A stretch of DNA of 38,121 bases from CAYXVU01 sp964468725 (lineage in GTDB: Bacteria; Acidobacteriota; Blastocatellia; UBA7656). Where the stretch lies: NCBI GenBank assembly GCA_964468725.1, contig CAYXVU010000031.1:1-38121 (forward strand). The letters are read 5' to 3'. Below are positions 15,803 to 23,924 of this stretch, in pieces (the stretch's first letter is position 1; each line of letters starts with the position of its first letter). Both the position numbers and the translations under genes were made by a program. The notes under the pieces were generated by a model. It ran no database searches, was not told the DNA's origin, and saw only the letters and a program-made list of their open reading frames with translations.

Positions 15803-17527
15803 ATGCCATCACTGGAACAACTGTTGACCGAATTGGAACGGGCAAAACGGGAGTTCACACCCGACAGCGGCGCGCAGGTCAGTAAGCTGCTCGCGCAGAT
15901 CGGTCGCAAGAACTTCCTCGATGCCGAAAGGCTGATTCGCTTTCACGAAGCGTTACTCTTCTTGCGCGCCCACCCGCACAGTTACGACCTATTACGGCAA
16001 GTTGATGACTTGTTTTCGACCTTCGGTGAGCGTGTCGAACGACTGCGCGCGGCGGGCGCAGAGATGATCGCCTTCGATTACATCGAATATTCTGGCATTG
16101 CTCGGACAACTCTCTCCGGCCAGTTTAGTTATGGCCTTGCGCGACGTTTGGTGAAACTCTTTCCGCAACAGGTCAGCATTGATTGGGCGAAATATGATAA
16201 GCCCGCACGGCTCGGATTGGCGCTGCCGCGCGTCGTGCCGCTGCTCTACGAAGACACGCTCGTTGAAGCTAACATCCCCTTGCGGCAATGGTTGGAAGCT
16301 GCAAAAGGAAAGCAGCGTGACCTCGTCTGGCTCATTCGGCAATTCGAGCGGCTGCCCATTACCGAAAGAGAGAAGATCGAAACCTACGACTTGCTTGAAT
16401 TGCCCATCCGTTGGCAACTCGATGACACGCCCGCTTCGCGCACACGCAACATTAGCGCCCCTCGCAAAATCTTTTGTCATACCGCACCGTTGATTCGTCG
16501 CAGCGAAGTCTCCCTCGAGCGCGAACTCGATGCGTCGCCCATTTCGTTGCAATTGCTCTCCGAACGAGAAGGAGAGAAGATCATTGATCGGTGCCGCACA
16601 ACTGTTGGCGTGCGCTACCGTGAGTTGTACGGCATCACCTATGGCGGCAACCGTCAGGTCGTGCGCGCGACGGTCGGGCGCGGCGTCGAACTATTCTTTT
16701 GGGGGTTGCCGCCGGATAGACGATTGCCGCTGCGCGCCTATCACGCCGGGTTTACGCTCAAAAACGGCGTGCCCATCAATTACATCGAAGGGCTAACCCT
16801 GTTCGACCGCATGGAAGTGGGCTTCAACACATTCTACACATTCCGCGAAGGCGAGTCGGCGTGGGTCTATGCGAAGGCTCTTAAACTGCTCCACCAAATC
16901 GCCGGGGCAACCTGCTTTTCGATAGACCCTTATCAACTTGGCCATCACAACGATGAAGCGATTGAGTCGGGAGCTTTCTGGTTTTACCGCAAACTCGGCT
17001 TTCGTCCGACGCGCGCCGACTTGCTTGCTCTCGTCGAACGCGAAGAGAAGCGATTGGCTACCCGTTCAACTTATCGCTCGTCGGCACGCGTGCTACGTCG
17101 GCTTGCCGAAAAGAATGCCTTGTATGAACATCAGGGCGCGGGGCGGGGCGATTGGGACAGCTTTCACATTCGCAATCTGGGGCTGGCGGTACAACGGCGT
17201 ATGGCCACACAATTTGATGGCGATGAGCAAGCAATGCGCGCTGCCTCTATGACAAAGATCGGACAAGCACTCGGCTTGCAGGCAACAGACTTGAGTCAAA
17301 GCGAAACTCAGGCGTTTGTGAACCTGTCATTGGTGTGGGCTTTGATTCCGAACCTGCAAGGCTGGACGGCTGCAGAAAAGAGTGCGGCAATTCACATCAT
17401 ACGCGCCAAAGCGGGAGCAGATGAAGCGGAGTATACGCGGCAATTGCAAGCACATCGAAGACTGCGTTCTGCCATCATTCGGTTGGGTTCTCAGGAAGAT
17501 GGCGGGTACGTAGAAGAGAGCGGATGA
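15803..17527 (+). CDS. Uncharacterised 574-aa protein with a possible acyltransferase-like region
   Basis: I do not recognise a named family. No signal peptide or membrane helix is visible. Residues 1-130 are helical and charged. Residues 260-410 are the most structured: YRELYGITYGGN, VELFFWGLPPDRRLPLRAYH, NYIEGLTLFDRMEVGFNTFY, FREGESAWVYAKALKLL, FSIDPYQLGHHNDEAIESGA and FWFYRKLGFRPTRADL. The last segment, an Asn-Asp followed by a helix and YRKLGF, is the pattern seen at the end of GNAT acetyltransferase folds, suggesting an N-acyltransferase-like domain. The C-terminal 150 residues are helical. It lies 93 bases after cinA on the same strand and ends at a hairpin shared with the convergent regulator. 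Any enzymatic role is inference. Confidence 0.7.
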   Translation: MPSLEQLLTELERAKREFTPDSGAQVSKLLAQIGRKNFLDAERLIRFHEALLFLRAHPHSYDLLRQVDDLFSTFGERVERLRAAGAEMIAFDYIEYSGIARTTLSGQFSYGLARRLVKLFPQQVSIDWAKYDKPARLGLALPRVVPLLYEDTLVEANIPLRQWLEAAKGKQRDLVWLIRQFERLPITEREKIETYDLLELPIRWQLDDTPASRTRNISAPRKIFCHTAPLIRRSEVSLERELDASPISLQLLSEREGEKIIDRCRTTVGVRYRELYGITYGGNRQVVRATVGRGVELFFWGLPPDRRLPLRAYHAGFTLKNGVPINYIEGLTLFDRMEVGFNTFYTFREGESAWVYAKALKLLHQIAGATCFSIDPYQLGHHNDEAIESGAFWFYRKLGFRPTRADLLALVEREEKRLATRSTYRSSARVLRRLAEKNALYEHQGAGRGDWDSFHIRNLGLAVQRRMATQFDGDEQAMRAASMTKIGQALGLQATDLSQSETQAFVNLSLVWALIPNLQGWTAAEKSAAIHIIRAKAGADEAEYTRQLQAHRRLRSAIIRLGSQEDGGYVEESG

Positions 17528-17528
17528 G

Positions 17529-17573
17529 GCGGTCTGAAGAGATCAATCAATTGGCTTGTCTCTCCAGACCGCT
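17529..17573. terminator. Hairpin between convergent genes
   Basis: GCGGTCTGAAGAGA (17529-17542) pairs with TCTCTCCAGACCGC (17559-17572) with one mismatch around a 16-base loop. It sits between the 574-aa protein gene (+) and the TPR-HTH gene (-), and could end both transcripts although T runs are absent. Confidence 0.6.
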
Positions 17574-17617
17574 AGTGAGCGAAAAATGGCGAATCGCTTG
17601 ACGGATGAATCGAAAGC

Positions 17618-19036
17618 TTACTCTCCGTGCTTCTTCTTGAGGTTGTGAACGTGAACCTTTGACACCCCCAATTTGCGCGCCGCCCGGGTCAGGCTCCCAC
17701 TGGTTTGCCGCAGAGCATTGCGCAACAAAAACCCTTCTAAGGTGCGCTTCGCTTCTTGCCAGCGTGGTAGTTGGTTGCCATCAAAGACCAAGCGGTTGTC
17801 ATCGGTGAGAATGATCTGCTCTTCATACTTCGCCGACACCCGATTGTATTCATCACCGAGCCAAGCATCTTCGACCGTATTGAGCAGGTCGCCAGCACGT
17901 GCGAGTTCCGCTCGACCGGCACGCGTATCAAAGCTGTGATAGGCTTCCGCGAGATAGACGGTGGCTTCCAGTTCCAGCCGCTTACTTAACGACAGCCCAT
18001 TAACAGATCGTGCTGCTTCTGCGGCTTGTTGGAGGTACTCGCTCGCGCTCTTGAATTCGTGTCGAGCAAGTTCAACTAATCCAACTGTCATGCGTGCGGT
18101 GGCAAGCGCCTCCGACGCTCCGCTTTGGTTGGCCAACTCGAGGGCTGCGGTAGCGCGAGAGCCAGCTTCGTCAATCTCGTTCTTCTGCAACGCGATGTGG
18201 GTCAGCATCGCCAACGCCAAACTCTCTCCGGCGGGCTGCGTCTTCCACATCTCTTTGACCTCTTCGGCCAATCGTTCGGCGCGTTCGAAACGCTTCAAGC
18301 GCATCAGGGCCTCGGCAAGTTTCAAATAGCCTCTGCCGACATCTTGATTGATATCGTATCTCTCAAAGACGGTGTTGGCTTCTTTGTAAATGTCGAGGGA
18401 GTCTTGAAACTCGCCCATTGCGCATTTGATATCGGCCTGACCGACGAGCGCCTGTCCGTAGAACCTGCCGCGTTCGACGCCCTTCAATATCGTGGCGGCA
18501 TCTCCGTATAACCCGGCGGCCTTCTCAATCTCTCCCTTGTCAAGAGCGACTGCAGCCTGTTCGACAACGATCTGTCCACGCAAAAATTCGGCTTTCTTCG
18601 TACTGCGACCCTTGATGCTCTCTTGCGCGCGGCCCAGCTTCTCATCGGCCTCTTCGAGATTGCCATGACTGCGCGCCAATCGTGCCAACTCGAGCAGGGA
18701 CTGACTGATTCCAAAAGCATCCTTCTGAAATAAAAACAGGTGATAAGCGGTTTGCAGCTGCGTTTGTGCTTCCGCAGAATTACCTGAAGCAAACGCCCAT
18801 TTGCCTTTCGCTTGAGAAAATCGGGCAGCAACCTCAAGGCTGGTGACCTTGGGAGCCACTTGTTCAAGCAAAGAGGACGCACCGGCAAGCCGATGAAAGT
18901 AAATTTCGACTTCTGACCGCACGACCATCTCCATCGGATCATCGGTTCGGCGCTCAGAAATAATCTCCTCTGCCACGAGAAACTGGCCGCCATCAATGAC
19001 GTCAACCAGATTCTCCTGTGCAACTCTCCTTTCCAT
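17618..19036 (-). CDS. TPR-repeat protein with C-terminal Fis-type helix-turn-helix
   Basis: The 472-aa protein is mostly tandem TPR-like helical hairpins (about residues 60-400, e.g. ALVGQADIKCAMGEFQDSLD, GYLKLAEALMRLKRFERAER). The last 40 residues, LEGFLLRNALRQTSGSLTRA followed by ARKLGVSKVHVHNLKKK, are a Fis-family DNA-binding helix-turn-helix as found at the end of NtrC-type activators, but no AAA+ or receiver domain is present. This suggests a TPR-sensing transcription factor, perhaps responding to a bound peptide or protein. The ATG at 19036 has GGAGGGG eight bases upstream. It is alone on its strand with a 334-base upstream region. The regulated genes are unknown; the divergent HNH and secreted operon further right are possibilities only by position. 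Confidence 0.78.
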   Translation of the reverse strand: MERRVAQENLVDVIDGGQFLVAEEIISERRTDDPMEMVVRSEVEIYFHRLAGASSLLEQVAPKVTSLEVAARFSQAKGKWAFASGNSAEAQTQLQTAYHLFLFQKDAFGISQSLLELARLARSHGNLEEADEKLGRAQESIKGRSTKKAEFLRGQIVVEQAAVALDKGEIEKAAGLYGDAATILKGVERGRFYGQALVGQADIKCAMGEFQDSLDIYKEANTVFERYDINQDVGRGYLKLAEALMRLKRFERAERLAEEVKEMWKTQPAGESLALAMLTHIALQKNEIDEAGSRATAALELANQSGASEALATARMTVGLVELARHEFKSASEYLQQAAEAARSVNGLSLSKRLELEATVYLAEAYHSFDTRAGRAELARAGDLLNTVEDAWLGDEYNRVSAKYEEQIILTDDNRLVFDGNQLPRWQEAKRTLEGFLLRNALRQTSGSLTRAARKLGVSKVHVHNLKKKHGE

Positions 19037-19370
19037 TCATTTCCCCTCCGATTGCCGTTGCCTGAATCTAATATCGAGCAGAAAAGAGTTATAAACAATA
19101 GACACCAAGCTACTGTACCGGCAAACATACAGCGACTCGGTATACCTTCTTTCAACTGCTCGCAATCCTGAATTTGCAAATCCGCAAATCGGCTAATAAC
19201 AGCATCCCCTCTAGCCAGTCTTACGGATAACTTCTCTCATAAACTCTTATGCTTACAGCTAGAGTAACAAGATAAAGTTTTTATCTCAAGGCTATTGTCA
19301 GGTTATGAAATCTTTGCAGGCCGACTGCCCTGCCCGTTTGCGCCCGGATCGTCATCTGCCAGCAGCCCGC
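19037..19370. other. 334-base intergenic region with small palindromes
   Basis: Upstream of the TPR-HTH gene. It is A/T-richer than its neighbours and holds a palindrome ATTTGCAAAT (19172-19181) followed by a second CAAAT, and an inverted repeat AGATAAA/TTTATCT (19270-19276/19280-19286). These could be operators of the regulator or a weak terminator of the HNH gene. I found no gene or convincing -35/-10 pair. Confidence 0.4.
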
Positions 19371-19880
19371 TCAGTAAAAGAGGTACTTTCTCCATGCCTC
19401 ATCGGCGCGACCTAAATAACGAATGATTTGCCGGTTTACATGCAAGTTGTAGGATTGCGGTCGCCGCAGCAATTGCATGCCGGCTTGCTCCGGCGTGCGG
19501 TCGCTTTTGCGATTATTGCAGGCCCGACAACAGGCGACCAGATTGTCCCAGCTCGAATCGCCGCCCCGCGAACGCGGCAGAATATGATCGAGCGTCAGCT
19601 CTTGCGGCGGGAAGATACGGTGGCAATATTGGCAGGTATTGTGGTCGCGCAAGAGAATGTTTTTGCGCGACAGGCTTTTGCGCTCAAACGGAATGTGGAT
19701 ATATTCAAGGAGGCGAATCACCGAGGGCATCGGCATAGAAAATCGCGCCGAGTGCAGCCATCGGGAAGAACTCTCTTCCGCGCGCGCAACCCCTTTCAGG
19801 ATGAGGACGACGGCACGCCGCGCCGTGCAGACGTTGATAGGCTCGAAGGATGCGTTCAGCACTAAAACGCGCGCATCCAT
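19371..19880 (-). CDS. HNH endonuclease family protein
   Basis: The 169-aa protein has an N-terminal domain starting MDARVLVLNASFEPINVCTA and a C-terminal HNH nuclease domain with a zinc knuckle: CQYC, then LTLDHILPRSRGGDSSWDNL (the DH of the HNH active site) and CCRACNNRKSDRTPEQAG. This is the widespread stand-alone type found once or more in most Acidobacteriota and other phyla; its substrate is unknown, and it is not next to phage or restriction genes here. A GTG at 19883 is an alternative start. No Shine-Dalgarno is present because the promoter (19892-19921) puts the transcript start within a few bases of the start codon. Confidence 0.85.
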   Translation of the reverse strand: MDARVLVLNASFEPINVCTARRAVVLILKGVARAEESSSRWLHSARFSMPMPSVIRLLEYIHIPFERKSLSRKNILLRDHNTCQYCHRIFPPQELTLDHILPRSRGGDSSWDNLVACCRACNNRKSDRTPEQAGMQLLRRPQSYNLHVNRQIIRYLGRADEAWRKYLFY

Positions 19881-19891
19881 CACGAAACCAG

Positions 19892-19921
19892 ACTATATCT
19901 TGCATACGATAATTCTGTCAA
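19892..19921 (-). promoter_or_regulatory. Strong sigma-70-like promoter of the HNH gene, near-leaderless
   Basis: On the - strand TTGACA (19921-19916), an 18-base spacer and TATAGT (19897-19892) match consensus in 11 of 12 positions. The -10 box ends 11 bases before the ATG at 19880, so the message should start about zero to five bases from the initiation codon. Confidence 0.7.
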
Positions 19922-20031
19922 AAGTCTCGGTTGCGGCCACCTTCCGAGTCTCTACCCCTCTTGCCAATTAGCTCTACAGGCTCCCCGATTATCCGTCTGC
20001 CAAGCCCTCTGCCTGCTTCCTCTCCTTCCTC

Positions 20032-20061
20032 TTGACAGTCTACAAAAGACCATAATAGAAT
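20032..20061 (+). promoter_or_regulatory. Promoter of the secreted metal-binding/PQQ operon
   Basis: TTGACA (20032-20037), 18 bases, TAGAAT (20056-20061) precede the operon starting at 20161. Just downstream, CTCCTGTAGA and TCTAGGAG (20063-20083) form a short stem with a two-base bulge, which could be an operator or leader hairpin. Confidence 0.6.
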
Positions 20062-20160
20062 GCTCCTGTAGATAATCTAGGAGAAATAGCCGAGGAGTTC
20101 TTGAGCGCATCGGCAAGCAGGGGAGATTGCCGATTTCACGACCGGGTTGAGAGGAGTCAA

Positions 20161-21393
20161 ATGGTGAACAGAGCAAAGCTTTTTCTGATGGTAATTCTTG
20201 CCCTTTTGCTGCCGCTCTCCGTCTTTTCAGCTACCGCTTTCTTCGAGCAAGAGGAGGCGAAGAAGGCGTATGTTTGCCCGCCCTGCGGGTGCGGCGCAGA
20301 TGAGAGGGTCTACGATAAAGCAGGGTTCTGTACGGCTTGTGCAATGGAGTTAGCGGAAAAAGGGGGAGCGGCTGCCCGGTCGCATACGCATACAGCGGCG
20401 CGGCGGCGCGCCGCCATCTTGATCTTTGAGGGCGTGCAGATCATTGACTATTCAGGGCCATATGAAGTCTTCGGACAAGCCGGGTTTGACACCTTTACGG
20501 TGGCCAAGACAACGGCTCCCATAACTACGGCAATGGGCATGCGTGTCACGCCGAACTACGATCTGAAAAGTTGTCCACAGCCCAACGTATTGGTGATTCC
20601 CGGCGGCGGCGTCACGGAGACGCAAAACGATGCAGAGATCATCAAGTGGATTCAAGAGCAGGCCGCGGGCGCGGAACATGTTCTGTCGGTCTGCAACGGG
20701 GCCTTTATTTTGGCAAAGACGGGCTTGCTCGATGGGCTTTCGGCAACTACGTTTTACCGTTTCCTTGACGGCTTCAATGCGGTCGCGCCGAAAACCAAGG
20801 TTGTCTATGACCAACGCTACGTCGACAACGGAAAAATCATCACCACAGCCGGAATATCATCCGGCATTGACGGCTCGCTCTACGTCATCAGCAAGATTAA
20901 TGGCAAAGCTCGCGCGCAACTCGTGGCGCTCAACATGGAATACAACTGGCAGCCGGATTCGAAGTATGCGCGCGGCAGTTTTGCCGATATGCAATTGTTC
21001 GACACCTTCCCGCGCGGCTACCGATTCGAGGTTCCTGCGGGGGTGAGCTTACGCCTCATTCATACGCAAGGCGGAGCCGACAACTGGGAGATCCAATGGC
21101 AAGTCGAAGGGGCAAGCTCCCCTGCTGACATCTTGAAAGCAATCAACAACCATCTGGCAGCTAACGACAACTGGTCGAGGCTAGATCGTGCCAGACCGAG
21201 CGCGACGGGTAGCGCCTGGAAGTTCACCGATAAACGCGGCGTGGTATGGAATGGCTCGGTGAGCCTACAATCTGTCGAGACGGATAAACAACTGAGGCTG
21301 GCGCTCAAAATCGTTCGCAGCCAGCCAACTGCATCTCGCGCGGCAACCACCAATAAAGGCGAAGAAAAAGTGAATCCGGCAAATCAGAAGTGA
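20161..21393 (+). CDS. Secreted protein: Cys-rich metal-binding domain fused to a DJ-1/PfpI domain
   Basis: The start at 20161 follows GAGAGGAG and opens a signal peptide (LFLMVILALLLPLSVFSATA). The 410-aa protein then has a heavy-metal-binding-type domain (about 36-65: Cys39, Cys42, Cys44, Cys57, Cys60, ending AMELAE, like the C..CGM.L ending of the family), a DJ-1/PfpI or GlxA-type domain (about 83-275) with nucleophile Cys178 in VCNGAFILAKTGLLDG, and a C-terminal beta-rich extension of about 130 residues. Related DJ-1 enzymes are isonitrile hydratases or chaperone-like, but they are normally cytoplasmic; an exported version with a metal-binding lead is unusual. It starts a four-gene operon with two PQQ-type propellers and a YHS protein. 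Confidence 0.82.
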   Translation: MVNRAKLFLMVILALLLPLSVFSATAFFEQEEAKKAYVCPPCGCGADERVYDKAGFCTACAMELAEKGGAAARSHTHTAARRRAAILIFEGVQIIDYSGPYEVFGQAGFDTFTVAKTTAPITTAMGMRVTPNYDLKSCPQPNVLVIPGGGVTETQNDAEIIKWIQEQAAGAEHVLSVCNGAFILAKTGLLDGLSATTFYRFLDGFNAVAPKTKVVYDQRYVDNGKIITTAGISSGIDGSLYVISKINGKARAQLVALNMEYNWQPDSKYARGSFADMQLFDTFPRGYRFEVPAGVSLRLIHTQGGADNWEIQWQVEGASSPADILKAINNHLAANDNWSRLDRARPSATGSAWKFTDKRGVVWNGSVSLQSVETDKQLRLALKIVRSQPTASRAATTNKGEEKVNPANQK

Positions 21394-21471
21394 TGTGCAG
21401 CTCGTATGGCAGATGTCGCTTGTCAAACCCGACCGGCGACATCTTTCCCTTGTTGGGAGTCGAATCAAACG

Positions 21472-22713
21472 ATGCGGCAGCGAAGCGTTTCTTTCTTTTT
21501 CCTTTGGCTAATGGTTTGGCAGCCTGCCATTGGTGCGCAAGCCGGGCAATGGCCACAGTGGGGCGGCCCCGACCGCAATTTCCAATCCCCGGTCAAAGAT
21601 TTGCCAACGGCATGGCCGACGGACGGTCCACACCGTCTATGGACGCGCGCGCTCGGGGATGGCTATTCAGCCATCGTTACAGATGCTGACAGACTCTTTA
21701 CGTTATACCGCCGAGGCGAGCAAGAAGTCATCATCGCTCTGAGCCCTGCCAACGGGCGCACACTTTGGGAATTCGCCTACGATGCGCCGTTTAGTAAAGA
21801 GTATATTCTTGAACAAGGCCCCGGCCCGCGCGCAACGCCAACGGTCGCGGGCAATTATCTCTTTGCGGCGGGCGCAACCGGAATCCTCACTTGTCTCAAC
21901 AAAGCAACCGGCAAGAAGGTCTGGTCACACGATCTGATTAACGAGTATCACGGTACGGTTCGAGTGCGCGGCTATTCCTGTAGCCCGCTCGCTTATAAAA
22001 ACAGCGTCATCATGATGGTCGGAGGCAAAGGCAATGCGTTGATAGCCTTCAATAAACGAACCGGCGCGGTGATCTGGAAAAAGCACGATTTTCAGAATTC
22101 GCCCTCTTCGCCGCTGCTCATTCGAGTTGCGGGTGAGCAACAACTCGTAGCCTTTATGTTTGATGAAATCGTTGGCATAGACCCCGACAACGGTGACCTG
22201 TTGTGGAGTTTTCCGCACAAGACCGATTTCGGCCTCAATATCAGCCTGCCGGTGTGGGGCGAAGACAATCTTCTCTTTTGCACTTCGGCTTATGGTGGCG
22301 GCAGCCGGGTGCTGCGGCTGACGAAAACCGGCAACCGCACGACCGCCGAAGAGGTGTGGTTTCATCGCCGCATGCGTGTGCATTTCACCAACTGCATACG
22401 GGTCGGCGACTACATTTACGGTTCGACGGGTGATTTCGGCCCGACGCCTTTTACGGCGGTCAATGTGAAGACCGGCGAGGTGCGGTGGCGAGATCGCAAT
22501 GTCAGCAAAGCCTCCTTCATCTTGGCCGATGGCAAGTTCATCATGGTGGATGAAGACGGTCATCTCATCCTTGCAACGCCCGCTGCCGAAGGGCTAAAGA
22601 TTCATGCGAAGGTCGCCTTGCTTTCCAGTCAAGCGTGGACGGCGCCGACGTTGGTTGGCAATCGGCTCTACCTGCGCGACCGAAAAGATGTGATGGCGCT
22701 CAAACTGAAATAA
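21472..22713 (+). CDS. Exported PQQ-type beta-propeller protein
   Basis: The 413-aa protein starts at 21472 (GGGAG about 12 bases upstream) with a signal peptide (VSFFFLWLMVWQPAIGAQA) and is then a series of PQQ-like blades: WPQWGGPDRNFQ, VIIALSPANGRTLWEFAY, LTCLNKATGKKVWSHDL, LIAFNKRTGAVIWKKHDF, VGIDPDNGDLLWSFPH and VNVKTGEVRWRDRNV. Such repeats occur in BamB and in quinoprotein dehydrogenases. Catalytic residues of a PQQ dehydrogenase (disulfide ring, metal-binding Glu/Asn/Asp cluster) are not evident, so a structural or scaffolding propeller is more likely than an enzyme. It lies 78 bases after the DJ-1 gene and 32 before the YHS gene. Confidence 0.85.
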   Translation: MRQRSVSFFFLWLMVWQPAIGAQAGQWPQWGGPDRNFQSPVKDLPTAWPTDGPHRLWTRALGDGYSAIVTDADRLFTLYRRGEQEVIIALSPANGRTLWEFAYDAPFSKEYILEQGPGPRATPTVAGNYLFAAGATGILTCLNKATGKKVWSHDLINEYHGTVRVRGYSCSPLAYKNSVIMMVGGKGNALIAFNKRTGAVIWKKHDFQNSPSSPLLIRVAGEQQLVAFMFDEIVGIDPDNGDLLWSFPHKTDFGLNISLPVWGEDNLLFCTSAYGGGSRVLRLTKTGNRTTAEEVWFHRRMRVHFTNCIRVGDYIYGSTGDFGPTPFTAVNVKTGEVRWRDRNVSKASFILADGKFIMVDEDGHLILATPAAEGLKIHAKVALLSSQAWTAPTLVGNRLYLRDRKDVMALKLK

Positions 22714-22745
22714 TCTTTCTTTCGCACGAAGAAGGGGGAAACAAA

Positions 22746-23909
22746 ATGATAAACAAAAATGGGATTGGAATCTTGATTTCGGGAGTGCTTGCGCTCATCT
22801 TCTGCTGCGGCTTGCTGATCTTGAGCTATCAAGTCAACGCCTCGGCGCAAACCGCACAAAATGAAGCGCCAGTGATTCCGCTTGAAGGGCTTGACCCGGT
22901 CTTGCTGACGCAGGGCAAAGAGGTGTTAGGCAAAACCGATTTGGCGGTGACGCGCGGCCCGTTCCAATATCTCTTCTCGACTGCCGAAACCAAGGCGACT
23001 TTCGAGCGCAATCCGGAACGGTATGAGATTCAACTTGGCGCGACCTGCGCGCGAATGGGGGCGCAGGTCGGCGGCAATCCCGACACTTTTAGCGTTTATA
23101 AAGAGCGCATCTACATTTTCGGCAGCAACGCTTGCAAGCAGCGCTTCGATGCCACGCCAGAGAAGTTTTTAGAGCCTGCCGAGCCGCCGCTCTCCGCCGC
23201 TCCCGAAGCGATTAAGAGAGGGCAGGAGTGGATTGCGAAAGCGGTCGCAGCCACTGGCGGCGTGGCAAAGTTGGATGCCCTCGTCAGCTATCAAGATACG
23301 GGGCTGGCGGTTGCTCTCTCTCAGCAGGGCACGCAGGAGATTAAAACAACAATCACCAAAGTCTACCCCGATCAGTTTCGCCGCCAACAAATACGCTCCT
23401 TCGGAACCGTGACCGATGTGATTTCGCCAGCCGCTTCGTTCAGTCACTTTTCCCGCGACAACAGAAGTAATATGCGAATGATGACAACGGCGCATCGTCT
23501 CGATCTCCAAAGGCAACTCCTGCGCAACCCGCTCGACATCCTCCGCTTGCACAAACAGGCGAATTTCAAAGCCGTCGCGGCAGGCAGCGGTTCGGTCGGA
23601 GATGCGTCCGTCGAACAGATCTTCGTCACCTTCGATCATGTCAAGGTGCGCGTCGGCATTGCGGCAACAACGGGTCAAGTGTTGAGCCTGACATTCACCG
23701 ACCGCAATGCAGGCAGCGGTGAGTTTGGCGAAATCGTCTTGACCTTTGCCGACTTTCGCACAGTTGACGGCGTGACCTTGCCCTTCAAAACGAGCGGCAC
23801 CTTCAATGGTCAAGCCGACCCGCAACTCTCCTACACGATTGCATCTGTCACGCTGAATGGCAAAGTAGATGCGGGGATCTTTACGCCGCCTAAACCAACC
23901 GAGAAGTGA
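22746..23909 (+). CDS. Exported YHS-domain protein with a LolA-like C-terminal domain
   Basis: The 387-aa protein has a signal peptide or anchor (GILISGVLALIFCCGLLILS), two YHS-like segments (about 49-100 with LFSTAETKATFERNPERYE, and about 115-145 with YIFGSNACKQRFDATPEKF; Cys101 and Cys130), and a beta-rich domain (about 165-385) that reads like LolA/outer-membrane lipoprotein-sorting folds: ITKVYPDQFRRQQI, VIVTF-type strands and SLTFTDRNAGSGEFGEIVLT. YHS domains bind copper or other metals in related proteins, although the first segment here lacks the usual Cys. AAGGGGG precedes the ATG. It is third in the operon, which ties it to the metal-binding DJ-1 protein. Confidence 0.78.
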   Translation: MINKNGIGILISGVLALIFCCGLLILSYQVNASAQTAQNEAPVIPLEGLDPVLLTQGKEVLGKTDLAVTRGPFQYLFSTAETKATFERNPERYEIQLGATCARMGAQVGGNPDTFSVYKERIYIFGSNACKQRFDATPEKFLEPAEPPLSAAPEAIKRGQEWIAKAVAATGGVAKLDALVSYQDTGLAVALSQQGTQEIKTTITKVYPDQFRRQQIRSFGTVTDVISPAASFSHFSRDNRSNMRMMTTAHRLDLQRQLLRNPLDILRLHKQANFKAVAAGSGSVGDASVEQIFVTFDHVKVRVGIAATTGQVLSLTFTDRNAGSGEFGEIVLTFADFRTVDGVTLPFKTSGTFNGQADPQLSYTIASVTLNGKVDAGIFTPPKPTEK

Positions 23910-23924
23910 GTTGTAATAACCTCT

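Noticed and set aside
20063..20083. Stem downstream of the operon promoter as a known metal-regulator operator
   Set aside because: The stem does not match operator sequences I know for copper or zinc regulators; it is kept only as an unassigned hairpin.
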